A stretch of DNA of 64,000 nt from JALZAI01 sp038207565 (GTDB lineage Bacteria; Actinomycetota; Actinomycetes; Mycobacteriales; Jatrophihabitantaceae). Of this stretch, positions 26,093-33,542 are shown in pieces. Location of the stretch: NCBI GenBank assembly GCA_038207565.1, contig JBBQZQ010000009.1, positions 39,073 to 103,072 of the forward strand, read 5' to 3'. Below the pieces are notes generated by a model, which saw nothing but the letters and a program-made list of their open reading frames with translations, did not search any database and was not told the origin of the DNA. The position numbers were made by a program, and so were the translations under genes. Numbering within the stretch: the first letter of the stretch is position 1; each line of letters starts with the position of its first letter.

Positions 26093-26851
26093 GTGCAGAT
26101 CGACCTGAACGCCGATCTCGGCGAGGGTTACGGTGCCTGGACGCTGGGTGACGACGAGGCGCTGCTGCAGGTCGTCACGAGTGCCAATGTGGCCTGCGGT
26201 TTCCATGCCGGCGATCCGCGCATCATGCAACGGGTGTGCGCGCTGGCGGCCTCGCGCGGCGTGGCGATCGGTGCGCAGGTCGGGTATCACGATCTGGCCG
26301 GCTTCGGTCGCCGGCGGATCGACATCGCCGAGGACGATCTGATCGCCGACGTGCTGTACCAGCTCGGTGCGCTCGACGCCTTCGCTCACGCTGCCGGCAC
26401 GAGGGTGCGCTACCTCAAGCCGCACGGGGCGCTCTACAACACAGCGGCCGACGACCCGGTCCAGGCACGGGCGGTCGTGGCCGCGGTGGCGTCCTACGAC
26501 GCAGCATTGCCGGTGCTGGGGCTGCCCGGTTCCGCGGTCGAAGCGGCGTGCGCCAGCGCAGGCGTCCCGTTCGTGGCGGAGGCCTTCGCCGACCGCGCCT
26601 ACACCGCCGAGGGTCGTCTGTCGCCGCGCGGCGAACCGGGTGCCGTGCTACACGATCGGGATGCCGTCGTCGCGCAGGCGCTGCGCATCGTCGGGGAGGC
26701 AATGGTGGGGACGGTCGCCGGCGGGGCGGTCGAGGTCCGCGCGGCCTCGCTGTGCCTGCACGGCGACACGCCGGGCGCAGTCGATCTCGCCCGCGCCGTG
26801 CGTGCCGCGCTGACCGGCGCCGGGGCCACCCTGTCGCCCTTCGCCCCGTGA
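26093..26851 (+). CDS. pxpA: 5-oxoprolinase subunit A (LamB/YcsF family)
   Basis: PxpABC is an ATP-dependent 5-oxoprolinase that opens cyclised glutamate back to L-glutamate. PxpA, 252 residues, has the family opening IDLNADLGEGYGAWTLGDD, then TSANVACGFHAGDP, GAQVGYHDLAGFGRR, RYLKPHGALYN and, near the end, LCLHGDTPGAV. The start is GTG at 26093. pxpB follows with a GTGA overlap and pxpC 17 nt later, so all three subunits are encoded together in the usual actinobacterial A-B-C order. Confidence 0.93.
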   Translation: MQIDLNADLGEGYGAWTLGDDEALLQVVTSANVACGFHAGDPRIMQRVCALAASRGVAIGAQVGYHDLAGFGRRRIDIAEDDLIADVLYQLGALDAFAHAAGTRVRYLKPHGALYNTAADDPVQARAVVAAVASYDAALPVLGLPGSAVEAACASAGVPFVAEAFADRAYTAEGRLSPRGEPGAVLHDRDAVVAQALRIVGEAMVGTVAGGAVEVRAASLCLHGDTPGAVDLARAVRAALTGAGATLSPFAP

Positions 26852-27477
26852 CCACCTCGCGCCGCGGCCGGGTCGTGACCGCCGTGCGTCCCTACGGCCA
26901 GGACGCCCTGCTGGCCGAGGTGGCCGACCCGCATCAGGTCTCGTCGCTGCTGGCGGCGGCAGCCGCGCTGGACGGCGCCGGAGAGGTCGTGCCCGGCGCG
27001 ACGACACTGCTCGTCCGGTTGTCCGAGGGTGCCGACCGCGCCCGGATGATCTCCCAACTCAGCTTGCTCGAGCCGGCGACGCTCGAACCGGACCGCCGGC
27101 CGGCGATCGAGCTGGCGGTGGTCTACGACGGCGCGGACCTCGCCGAAGTCGCCGGGTTGACCGGTCTCGATCCCGACCGCGTCGTCGAGGTGCACCTCGC
27201 AGCCACGTACACAGTTCGCTTCTGCGGCTTCTCCCCCGGCTGGGGTTACCTGGACGGGCTGGACGAGCGGCTTCAGGTTCCGCGACGGGACGAGCCGCGT
27301 ACCGCTGTGCCCGCAGGGTCGGTGGGGATCGGCGGCGAGTTCACCGGTGTCTATCCTCGGGTCTCCCCCGGCGGGTGGCGGCTGCTGGGGCATAGCGACG
27401 CGCCCCTCTGGGATGCGAACCGCGATCCTCCGGCGCTGCTCACGCCCGGTGCCACGGTGCGCTTCGTGCGCGCATGA
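26848..27477 (+). CDS. pxpB: 5-oxoprolinase subunit B (KipI family)
   Basis: PxpB (allophanate hydrolase subunit 1 family, 209 residues) contributes the domain that with PxpC handles the phosphorylated intermediate. It shows VRPYGQDALLAEV at the start, IELAVVYDGADLAEVA, the strongly conserved FCGFSPGWGYLDGL, and PAGSVGIGGEFTGVYP. The GTG start overlaps the pxpA stop codon. Homologous KipI was first described as a kinase inhibitor in Bacillus, but with pxpA and pxpC adjacent the oxoprolinase role is preferred. Confidence 0.92.
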   Translation: MTTSRRGRVVTAVRPYGQDALLAEVADPHQVSSLLAAAAALDGAGEVVPGATTLLVRLSEGADRARMISQLSLLEPATLEPDRRPAIELAVVYDGADLAEVAGLTGLDPDRVVEVHLAATYTVRFCGFSPGWGYLDGLDERLQVPRRDEPRTAVPAGSVGIGGEFTGVYPRVSPGGWRLLGHSDAPLWDANRDPPALLTPGATVRFVRA

Positions 27478-27493
27478 CCACCGACACACGCAC

Positions 27494-28324
27494 GTGATCG
27501 AGATCGTCGAGCCCGGACCGTTGGCGACGGTGCAGGATCTCGGCCGGGCCGGCTACGCCGCCCTCGGCGTCCCCGAATCGGGCGCGTTCGACCGCGCGGC
27601 CGCCGCGCTCGCGAACCGCCTCGTCGGCAATCAGCGAGACGCAGCCGTCCTCGAGGTGACCCTCGGGGGGCTGAGTATCGTGCTGCACCGGGCGGCGACG
27701 CTCGCGCTGACCGGTGCTCGGTGCGGTGGCGACCTCGACTGGGGCACCGCGGTGACGGTGCAACCCGGGGCGCGGCTCCGGCTCACAGCGCCCACGACGG
27801 GCCTGCGCAGCTATCTCGCGGTACGCGGTGGCGTCGCGGTCGAACCGGTCCTCGGCTCGCGTAGCACCGACGTGCTCAGCGGTCTCGGGCCAGCGCCGCT
27901 GCGCGCCGGCGACGTGCTCCAGATCGGCAGCGAGGTCGCCACCGAACCGTCCGGAGCGACGGCCCCCGGACGGCGAGCGCGTGACGTCCTGCGGATCGAC
28001 ACCGGCCCCCGCGACGACTGGTTCACCGAGGACGCGCTCGGGCGGCTCACCGACACTCGCTGGACGGTGCGGGGCGAGGCCGACCGCGTCGGTATCCGGC
28101 TCAACGGTCCCCGGCTGGAGCGGGCACGGGCCGGCGAACTGCCGAGCGAAGCGATGCTGCCAGGCGCCCTGCAGGTGCCACCGGACGGGCGGCCGATCCT
28201 GTTCGGGCCGGACTGTCCGGTCACCGGCGGGTACCCCGTGATCGCCGTGGTGCGGCGCGGGGAACTCGACGATGCGGCTCAGCTGCGTCCTGGCGACACG
28301 GTGCGGTTCGCGATCGGACGGTAA
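27494..28324 (+). CDS. pxpC: 5-oxoprolinase subunit C (biotin-dependent carboxylase-like family)
   Basis: PxpC (allophanate hydrolase subunit 2 family, 276 residues) shows EPGPLATVQDLGRAGYAALG, split here as PGPLATVQDLGR and GYAALGVPESGAFD, then RLVGNQRDAAVLEVTLGG, SYLAVRGGVAVEPVLGSRSTD (YLAVRGG is diagnostic) and the C-terminal GPDCPVTGGYPVIAVV. The start is GTG at 27494, 17 nt after pxpB; it is the only in-frame start before the conserved N terminus. It ends 17 nt before the convergent pit gene. Confidence 0.92.
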   Translation: MIEIVEPGPLATVQDLGRAGYAALGVPESGAFDRAAAALANRLVGNQRDAAVLEVTLGGLSIVLHRAATLALTGARCGGDLDWGTAVTVQPGARLRLTAPTTGLRSYLAVRGGVAVEPVLGSRSTDVLSGLGPAPLRAGDVLQIGSEVATEPSGATAPGRRARDVLRIDTGPRDDWFTEDALGRLTDTRWTVRGEADRVGIRLNGPRLERARAGELPSEAMLPGALQVPPDGRPILFGPDCPVTGGYPVIAVVRRGELDDAAQLRPGDTVRFAIGR

Positions 28325-28341
28325 CCCTGCGCTGGTGCAGG

Positions 28342-29340
28342 TCAGCCGATCGTGACGTGAAGCAGGGCCCACATGATCGCGGCCACGACCCCGGCGGCCG
28401 GAATGGTCAGGATCCACGCGAAGACGATGTTGCCGGCCACACCCCAGCGCACCGCCGAGAGCCGCCGGGTCGCACCCACCCCCATCACCGAGGTCGAGAT
28501 GACGTGGGTGGTCGAGACCGGTAGGCCGTACTGCGACGTGGCCAGCATGACCGAGCTGGCGACGGCCTGCGCCGCGAAGCCGCTGGCCGGGGTGAGGGAG
28601 AAGATGCGGCGTCCGAGGGTGCGCATGATCCGCCAGCCGCCGGAGTACGTCCCTGCTGCGATCGCCGCCGCCGAGGACAGAATCACCCAGAACGGGATCC
28701 CCTCGCTCTTGTCGAGGTGACCGGACACCAGGAGCGTCAGCGCGATCACGCCCATTGTCTTCTGCGCATCCTGCGTTCCGTGGCCGAAGGCCATCGTCGC
28801 GGCGGTGACGATCTGCGCCCAGCGGAAGCCGCGGTTTGCACGTACCGCGTTGACCTTCCGGAAGATCCAGAGCAGCGCGAGCATGAACAGGTAGGCCAGG
28901 GCGAAACCGATGAGCGGCGAGGCGATCATCGGGATGATCACTTTGTCCAGGACGCCGGACCACTTCACCCCCTCGGAGCCGGCGATCGCGGCGCCCACCA
29001 GGCCACCGATGAGCGCGTGCGACGACGACGAGGGCAGCCCGAGGTACCAGGTCCCGAGATTCCACAAGATGGCGCCCAGCAGCGCCGCCAACACGATCAC
29101 CAGACCGCTGCGGCCGACGGGCGGATCGATGATGCCGCCGCCCACCGTGGCCGCGACCTCGGTGGAGATGAGCGCGCCGAGCACATTCATCACCGCGGCG
29201 AGGGCGAGCGCGACACGCGGCGTGAGGGCCTTCGTCGACACCGTCGTGGCGATGGCGTTGGCCGAGTCGTGGAAGCCATTGGTGTAGTCGAAGCCGAGCG
29301 CGACGGCGACGATGATGACGACCAGGGTGATCGAGTCCAC
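28342..29340 (-). CDS. pit: PiT-family inorganic phosphate transporter
   Basis: This 332-residue membrane protein is a low-affinity H+- or Na+-coupled phosphate importer. The two inverted PiT repeats are visible: GFDYTNGFHDSANAIATTVSTKAL near residue 16 (FDYTNGFHDSANAIAT is diagnostic) and GLPVSTTHVISTSVMGVG near residue 275, with GLPSSSSHALIGGLVGA between. About ten hydrophobic helices are predicted. It follows the DUF47 gene by 4 nt, the standard PiT accessory pairing, so phosphate uptake is well supported. Confidence 0.94.
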   Translation of the reverse strand: MDSITLVVIIVAVALGFDYTNGFHDSANAIATTVSTKALTPRVALALAAVMNVLGALISTEVAATVGGGIIDPPVGRSGLVIVLAALLGAILWNLGTWYLGLPSSSSHALIGGLVGAAIAGSEGVKWSGVLDKVIIPMIASPLIGFALAYLFMLALLWIFRKVNAVRANRGFRWAQIVTAATMAFGHGTQDAQKTMGVIALTLLVSGHLDKSEGIPFWVILSSAAAIAAGTYSGGWRIMRTLGRRIFSLTPASGFAAQAVASSVMLATSQYGLPVSTTHVISTSVMGVGATRRLSAVRWGVAGNIVFAWILTIPAAGVVAAIMWALLHVTIG

Positions 29341-29344
29341 CTGG

Positions 29345-29962
29345 TCAGGACTCCTTGACCGCGATCGTCTCTACCGCGTGCGCGACCTTCTCCAGTGCGT
29401 CCGAGGCTTCCTCCAGACCGTCGGCGACCTCGCGCAGCTTGACCATCGTCAGGGCGTCGTAGTCCCCGCTGAACAGGCGCGAGAGCAGCTTGCGATAGAC
29501 CCGGTCCGCCTCGTTCTCCAGGCGGTTGACCTCGATCCAGTACGGCTCCAGGTCCCGCAGCGTGCGCAGCCGGCCCATCGCGTCCGCCGTCTCGTGCGAG
29601 GAGGTGGCGACGAGCGTGATCTGCTCGCCCATCAGCGCGGGCAGCTTGCCGACGTCGGCCAGGACGATGAAGTCGGCAGCGGCCTCCATCGCGTCCACGA
29701 CATCGTCCAGCGCCGAGGCGAGGCGGTAGATGTCCTCGCGGTCGAACGGCGTGACGAAGCTGGTGTTGAGCTGGCGCATGATCCGGTGGGTTACGGAGTC
29801 GCCGGCGTGCTCACGCTCGCGCAGCTGTTTCGCGATCGCCTTGCGGTTGGCATTGGGGTCGAGCAGCCCCGCCAGGGTGTCGGCGGAATCTGCGACATTT
29901 TGCCCCGCCTCGGTGAACATGTCGTAGAACGCGCTGTCGCGGGGAGTCAGACGAAAGGCCAC
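29345..29962 (-). CDS. DUF47/PhoU-like accessory protein of the Pit transporter
   Basis: The 205-residue all-helical protein matches the DUF47 (YkaA) family: FRLTPRDSAFYDMFTEAGQNV, EREHAGDSVTHRIMRQLNTSFVTPFDREDIYRLASALDDVVDAME, seen as LNTSFVTPFDREDIYRL and DDVVDAMEAAADF. The E-x-x-x-D patterns resemble PhoU metal sites. It likely regulates Pit-mediated phosphate uptake, by genetic linkage in many bacteria. The GTG start at 29962 precedes the family N terminus. It overlaps no neighbour and leads the pit gene by 4 nt. Confidence 0.9.
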   Translation of the reverse strand: MAFRLTPRDSAFYDMFTEAGQNVADSADTLAGLLDPNANRKAIAKQLREREHAGDSVTHRIMRQLNTSFVTPFDREDIYRLASALDDVVDAMEAAADFIVLADVGKLPALMGEQITLVATSSHETADAMGRLRTLRDLEPYWIEVNRLENEADRVYRKLLSRLFSGDYDALTMVKLREVADGLEEASDALEKVAHAVETIAVKES

Positions 29963-30017
29963 GGAGCACGAGGGTAGGGCACCGCTCGGCAGATGGGGTG
30001 ACCGGCGCGCTGCGGTC

Positions 30018-30869
30018 TCAGCCGAATACGACCGTCTTGTTACCGAACACGAGAGTGCGGTGCTCGACGTGGGCGCGCACGGCGCGGGCCAGCACCACCG
30101 TCTCCAGATCGCGTCCCTTGCGCACCAGGTCCTCGACCGAGTCGCGATGACTGACGGCCGCGACGTCCTGCGCGATGATCGGGCCCTCGTCCAGATCGCG
30201 GGTCGCGTAGTGCGCGGTGGCCCCGATGAGCTTGACGCCACGGGTCTGTGCCTGGTGGTACGGGCGGGCGCCCACGAACGCCGGCAGGAACGAGTGATGG
30301 ATGTTCACGATGCGCGCCGGGTAGGCGGACAGGATTCTGTCGCCCAGCACCTGCATGTAGCGCGCGAGAACCACGAGGTCGGTGCGGTACCCGTCCAACA
30401 CCCCGAGGATCTCGGCCTCCTGCATAACCCTGGTCTCTTGGGTGACCGGGAGATGGTGGAAGGGCACCTGGCTGAACTCGGCGAGGGCGGCGTGGTCGAC
30501 ATGGTTGCTGATGACCGCCACGATCTCGGCCGGCAACTCCCCCGCCCGCCACCGTCCGAGCAGGTCGGCCAGGCAGTGCGGTTGCCTGGAGGCCAGGACG
30601 GCGACCCGGGGCCGGTCACCCGACAGGCGCACCCGCACGTCCATGCCGAATCGCTCGGCCACCGGCGCGAAGGCTCGGCTGAGATCGGATCGGTCCAGCG
30701 GAGCCGGGGCGCGGTCGAACTCGACCCGCTGGAAGAAGACGCCGGCCTCGCGATCGACGTGCTGCTCGGCATGCAGGATGTTGCCGCCGTAGTCAAGGAC
30801 AAACTGCGCGACGGCGTGGACGAGGCCGGGCTGGTCCCGGCAGGAGATGAGCAGTACCGCGCTGGTCAG
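30018..30869 (-). CDS. purU: Formyltetrahydrofolate deformylase (apparent CTG start)
   Basis: PurU hydrolyses 10-formyl-THF to formate and THF, balancing one-carbon pools. The N-terminal ACT domain reads LLISCRDQPGLVHAVAQFV, and the formyltransferase-like domain shows AVISNHVDHAALAEFS, VNIHHSFLPAFVGARPYHQA (active-site His) and ATAHYATRDLDEGPIIAQD. To include the ACT domain, translation must begin at the CTG at 30869, which overlaps the DUF3618 stop as CTGA; no ATG, GTG or TTG occurs in frame before codon 70. That gives 283 residues, a normal length. A GTG at 30662 would delete the ACT domain. Confidence 0.88.
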   Translation of the reverse strand: MTSAVLLISCRDQPGLVHAVAQFVLDYGGNILHAEQHVDREAGVFFQRVEFDRAPAPLDRSDLSRAFAPVAERFGMDVRVRLSGDRPRVAVLASRQPHCLADLLGRWRAGELPAEIVAVISNHVDHAALAEFSQVPFHHLPVTQETRVMQEAEILGVLDGYRTDLVVLARYMQVLGDRILSAYPARIVNIHHSFLPAFVGARPYHQAQTRGVKLIGATAHYATRDLDEGPIIAQDVAAVSHRDSVEDLVRKGRDLETVVLARAVRAHVEHRTLVFGNKTVVFG

Positions 30870-31096
30870 CGGTTTCTCACTCGGCGGATCACGAGCAGCA
30901 GGATGACCGCACCGACACCGCCGACGACCGCCCGGCCCTGCGGGGTCTGCGCCTTCGCCTTCAGGGTCGCGACCACGTTGTCGCGGACACGCTTCGGATT
31001 GGTGCGATAGGCGATCTGGTCGACGGCGCTCGCCAACGACTCCCGCGCCTGCTCGATGTCGCGCTGGATCTTCTCAGCCTCGCGGTCGGCGGCCAC
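30866..31096 (-). CDS. DUF3618 domain membrane protein
   Basis: The 76-residue protein has the DUF3618 helix EKIQRDIEQARESLASAVDQIAYRTNPKR (QARESLASAVDQIAYRTNP is diagnostic) and a single C-terminal membrane helix VGGVGAVILLLVI followed by RRVRNR, suggesting a type of tail-anchored topology. Such proteins are widespread in actinobacteria, often beside holin-like genes, and have no known function. The GTG start at 31096 is 2 nt after the previous open frame, and its TGA overlaps the apparent purU start. Confidence 0.82.
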   Translation of the reverse strand: MAADREAEKIQRDIEQARESLASAVDQIAYRTNPKRVRDNVVATLKAKAQTPQGRAVVGGVGAVILLLVIRRVRNR

Positions 31097-31097
31097 G

Positions 31098-31463
31098 TCA
31101 CAGCTCCTCTCGCCCGGCCCGTCCGAGCCGATCAGCAGAGCCTAGGGCACGGGCTTGCGGACTCAGGTGCACCTGCCCCGACGGTGCCGATGCGCGCAAC
31201 ACGTGCACGAGCGCCAACAAGAGCAACGCTGCACTCAACCGAGCATGAGCGGCGTCGCCAGGCGCCAGGCGGCGGGCGGCGGGCGAGGACCATCCACCCC
31301 GGATCGCCCACGCGGTGCTGACGCACGCGACTATCCCGGCGGCAGCGAGGAAGCCGACGATGTCGATCTGGCTGCAGCTGGTCTGCAACCGTTGTGCGAC
31401 GAACTGGAGTAGATCGACAAGCGGATCACGAACTCCGCGATCCCCATGCCGCGGTCGATCCAC
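31098..31463 (-). CDS. Possible small membrane protein (uncertain ORF)
   Basis: An open frame of up to 121 residues ends 1 nt before the DUF3618 gene. Two hydrophobic stretches, IVGFLAAAGIVACVSTAWAI and LSAALLLLALVHVL, could be membrane helices. The start is unclear (GTG at 31463 is the furthest), there is no obvious ribosome-binding site, and no family is recognised. Codon bias is weaker than in neighbours. It may be a genuine two-helix protein co-transcribed with DUF3618, or a chance frame. Confidence 0.35.
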   Translation of the reverse strand: MDRPRHGDRGVRDPLVDLLQFVAQRLQTSCSQIDIVGFLAAAGIVACVSTAWAIRGGWSSPAARRLAPGDAAHARLSAALLLLALVHVLRASAPSGQVHLSPQARALGSADRLGRAGREEL

Positions 31464-31545
31464 ATCGCGCGTGGACGTCGCTCGGTCTGAGGCCGACCGC
31501 CGCGGGGAGGGCGTCCCACGATGCCCGGCTGGCTACGGTGATGGC

Positions 31546-32010
31546 ATGACGCGTCTCGAGGTGGGCGACCCCGCTCCCGACTTCACCCTCGACGATGCCG
31601 AGGGCAACCCGGTGTCGCTGCACGACTTCCGCGGCCGCAAGGTGGTCGTGTACTTCTACCCGGCTGCGATGACGCCGGGGTGCACCACGCAGGCGTGCGA
31701 TTTCCGCGACAGCCTCGACTCCCTCGCCGCCGCCGGTATCACCGTGCTGGGCGTCTCGCCGGACAGGCCGGACAAGCTCGCGGAGTTCCGCGACCGCGAC
31801 GCGCTGACCTACCCGCTGCTCTCGGACCCCGACCGCACCGCGCTCGAGGCGTACGGCGCGTACGGCGAGAAGACGATGTACGGCAGGAAGGTCATGGGCG
31901 TGATCCGCTCGACCTTTGTCGTGGACGAGAGCGGCAACCTCGAGCTGGCCCAGTACAACGTCAAGGCCACCGGGCACGTCGCCAAGTTGCGCCGCGACCT
32001 GGGCCTCTGA
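31546..32010 (+). CDS. bcp: Thioredoxin-dependent thiol peroxidase (Bcp/PrxQ)
   Basis: The 154-residue peroxiredoxin reduces peroxides with thioredoxin. It has VGDPAPDFTLDDAEG at the start and the active-site motif AAMTPGCTTQACDFRDS, holding the peroxidatic Cys in PGCT and the resolving Cys five residues later, as in the Bcp/PrxQ subgroup. Further landmarks are VLGVSPDRPDKLAEF and the C-terminal STFVVDESGNL. The ATG at 31546 starts the family N terminus. A palindrome (P4) follows the stop. Confidence 0.95.
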   Translation: MTRLEVGDPAPDFTLDDAEGNPVSLHDFRGRKVVVYFYPAAMTPGCTTQACDFRDSLDSLAAAGITVLGVSPDRPDKLAEFRDRDALTYPLLSDPDRTALEAYGAYGEKTMYGRKVMGVIRSTFVVDESGNLELAQYNVKATGHVAKLRRDLGL

Positions 32011-32030
32011 GACTCGCTACGGCTGCGCAG

Positions 32031-32116
32031 TTTTCCCCGCTGGTGGCCGGGCGGCTGCCTGATTTCCCCGCTGGTGCTCGCTCGGGGGCGCCCCAACCGA
32101 GCACCAGCGGGGAAAA
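32031..32116. repeat. Long palindrome P4 with an extra half-arm
   Basis: Perfect 18-bp arms (TTTCCCCGCTGGTGCTCG at 32063-32080; complement at 32098-32115) close over an inner GGGG/CCCC stem. A separate direct copy of the arm start, TTTTCCCCGCTGGT, lies at 32031-32044. The element fills the gap between bcp and the DksA-like gene and may terminate bcp. Confidence 0.75.
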
Positions 32117-32145
32117 CAAGGGCGGACGTACGGCAGGCTGACTGG

Positions 32146-32493
32146 ATGGATGGCATGCTGGCGCGGCTGGAGCGGCTGCGCTCCGAGGCAGTGCTGCGCA
32201 TCGTCTCGCTACGCGGCGAGGTCGACGACGTTATCGCGTCGGCATCGTCCACGACGGGCGACGACGAACACGATCCCGAGGGGGCGACGATCGGCTTCGA
32301 GCGTGCCCAGGCGCTCGCGCTGGTCGAGCGGGCCCGGATCCGCCTGGCCGAGATCGACGCCGCACTCGCGCGGGTGGCCGGAGGGAGCTACGGCAGCTGC
32401 GTCTCGTGCAGGCAGGCGATCGGTGCGGAGCGTCTGGATGCCCGTCCCGCTGCAGCGCAGTGCCTGTCCTGCGCGTCGCAGCTGCGGTCCTGA
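32146..32493 (+). CDS. DksA/TraR-type zinc-finger protein
   Basis: The 115-residue protein has a coiled-coil-like helical first half (ERLRSEAVLRIVSLRGEVDDV; ALVERARIRLAEIDAALARV) and a C-terminal C4 zinc finger, GSYGSCVSCRQAIGAERLDARPAAAQCLSC (Cys-x2-Cys and Cys-x2-Cys). The family binds RNA polymerase through the secondary channel in proteobacteria; actinobacterial relatives such as CarD-independent DksA-like proteins are less studied. The acidic D-x-x-D tip is not evident. The start is ATG at 32146. It ends 120 nt before the tRNA gene. Confidence 0.85.
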   Translation: MDGMLARLERLRSEAVLRIVSLRGEVDDVIASASSTTGDDEHDPEGATIGFERAQALALVERARIRLAEIDAALARVAGGSYGSCVSCRQAIGAERLDARPAAAQCLSCASQLRS

Positions 32494-32613
32494 CCTGCCC
32501 GTTGACCACGTGCACGCGGGGTGAGCCGGTCGCGCCGTACCCCACCGGGCGCCGTAGGCGAAACGTGATCCGTTGTCGGCCCGTCCCCCCGGGTCGTCGT
32601 AGGCTCGCAGGAC

Positions 32614-32686
32614 GGGGCCGTAGCCCAATGGCAGAGGCAGCGGCTTTAGGTGCCGCCCAGTGCGGGTTCGAATCCCGCCGGCCCTA
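32614..32686 (+). tRNA. Short-variable-arm tRNA with anticodon UAG (Leu codon CUA)
   Basis: A 73-nt cloverleaf folds: acceptor GGGGCCG / CGGCCCT (one G-U at the end), U8-A9, a D-arm GCCC/GGC with one extra base, anticodon stem GCGGC/GCCGC around the loop TTTAGGT (anticodon UAG), a 5-nt variable loop CCAGT, and a T-arm GCGGG-TTCGAAT-CCCGC. The discriminator is A and no CCA is encoded. Normal bacterial tRNA-Leu has a long variable arm; this one is class I. The charging amino acid is therefore uncertain. The DNA methyltransferase GTG starts 2 nt after it. Confidence 0.8.
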
Positions 32687-32687
32687 C

Positions 32688-33542
32688 GTGCTCGATCTGC
32701 AGGCTGCCACCGACTACGTCGTCCTCGGCGACAGCTCGGACGTCCTGCCGACATTGGCCGACGCGTCGTTCCAGCTGGTCTACATCGATCCCCCCTTCAA
32801 CACCGGCAAGGTGCAACAACGCGCCACCCTGCGGACGGTGCGCGACGACGCAGGAGATCGGACCGGTTTCGGCGGTCACCGCTATACGAGCGTCGAGACC
32901 GGCCGGCATTCCTACCTCGACGCCTACGAGGACTATCTCGGCTTCCTCGAGCCGCTGCTCATCGAGGCACGGCGCCTGCTCACCGACAGCGGCACCCTCT
33001 ACCTGCATCTGGACTACCGCGAGGCCCACTACGTCAAGCTGCTGCTCGACGCGGTCTTCGGACGCGACTGCTTCCTGAACGAGATCATCTGGGCCTACGA
33101 CTTCGGCGGACGGGCCCGCGACCGCTGGCCGGCCAAGCACGACACGATCCTCGTCTACGTGAAGACCCGCGGCGCGCACTTCTTCGACCAGGACGCGGTG
33201 GAGCGCATCCCCTACCTCGCTCCGGGCCTGGTCACCCCCGAGAAGGCCGCGCGTGGCAAGCTGCCGACCGACGTCTGGTGGCACACCATCGTCCCCACCA
33301 GCGGGCGCGAGCGGACCGGCTACCCGAACCAGAAACCCGAGGGCGTCGTGCAGCGGATCGTGCAGGCGTCAACGCGTCCCGGCGACCGCGTGCTCGACTT
33401 CTTCTCCGGCAGCGGGACGACCGGTGCTGTCGCCACCCGCCTCGGGCGGCGTTACGTGATCATCGACAGCAACCCCGACGCCGTCCACGTCATGCAGAAG
33501 CGGCTGCCGGACGCGCAATTGGTGCGGTCAATTCCGGACTGA
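32688..33542 (+). CDS. Site-specific DNA methyltransferase, beta class
   Basis: The 284-residue enzyme has the catalytic motif VYIDPPFNTG (DPPF, near residue 34) first and the AdoMet motif LDFFSGSGTTGAVA last (near residue 237), the order of beta-class N6-adenine or N4-cytosine methyltransferases. Intermediate segments YLHLDYREAHYVKLLLD and YPNQKPEGVVQRIV support the family. No restriction enzyme or specificity gene is adjacent, so it is an orphan methylase. The GTG start lies 2 nt downstream of the tRNA, leaving no room for a ribosome-binding site outside the tRNA sequence. Its end overlaps the convergent fusion gene by 15 bp. Confidence 0.9.
   Translation: MLDLQAATDYVVLGDSSDVLPTLADASFQLVYIDPPFNTGKVQQRATLRTVRDDAGDRTGFGGHRYTSVETGRHSYLDAYEDYLGFLEPLLIEARRLLTDSGTLYLHLDYREAHYVKLLLDAVFGRDCFLNEIIWAYDFGGRARDRWPAKHDTILVYVKTRGAHFFDQDAVERIPYLAPGLVTPEKAARGKLPTDVWWHTIVPTSGRERTGYPNQKPEGVVQRIVQASTRPGDRVLDFFSGSGTTGAVATRLGRRYVIIDSNPDAVHVMQKRLPDAQLVRSIPD

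Noticed and set aside
31331..31519. Small minus-strand frame starting MWIDRGMGIAEFV
   Set aside because: It loses any protein-like pattern after about 20 residues and overlaps the two-helix candidate frame.
32688..33542. Complete restriction-modification system
   Set aside because: No endonuclease or specificity subunit is encoded beside the methyltransferase; the neighbour is an MBL-Rieske protein.
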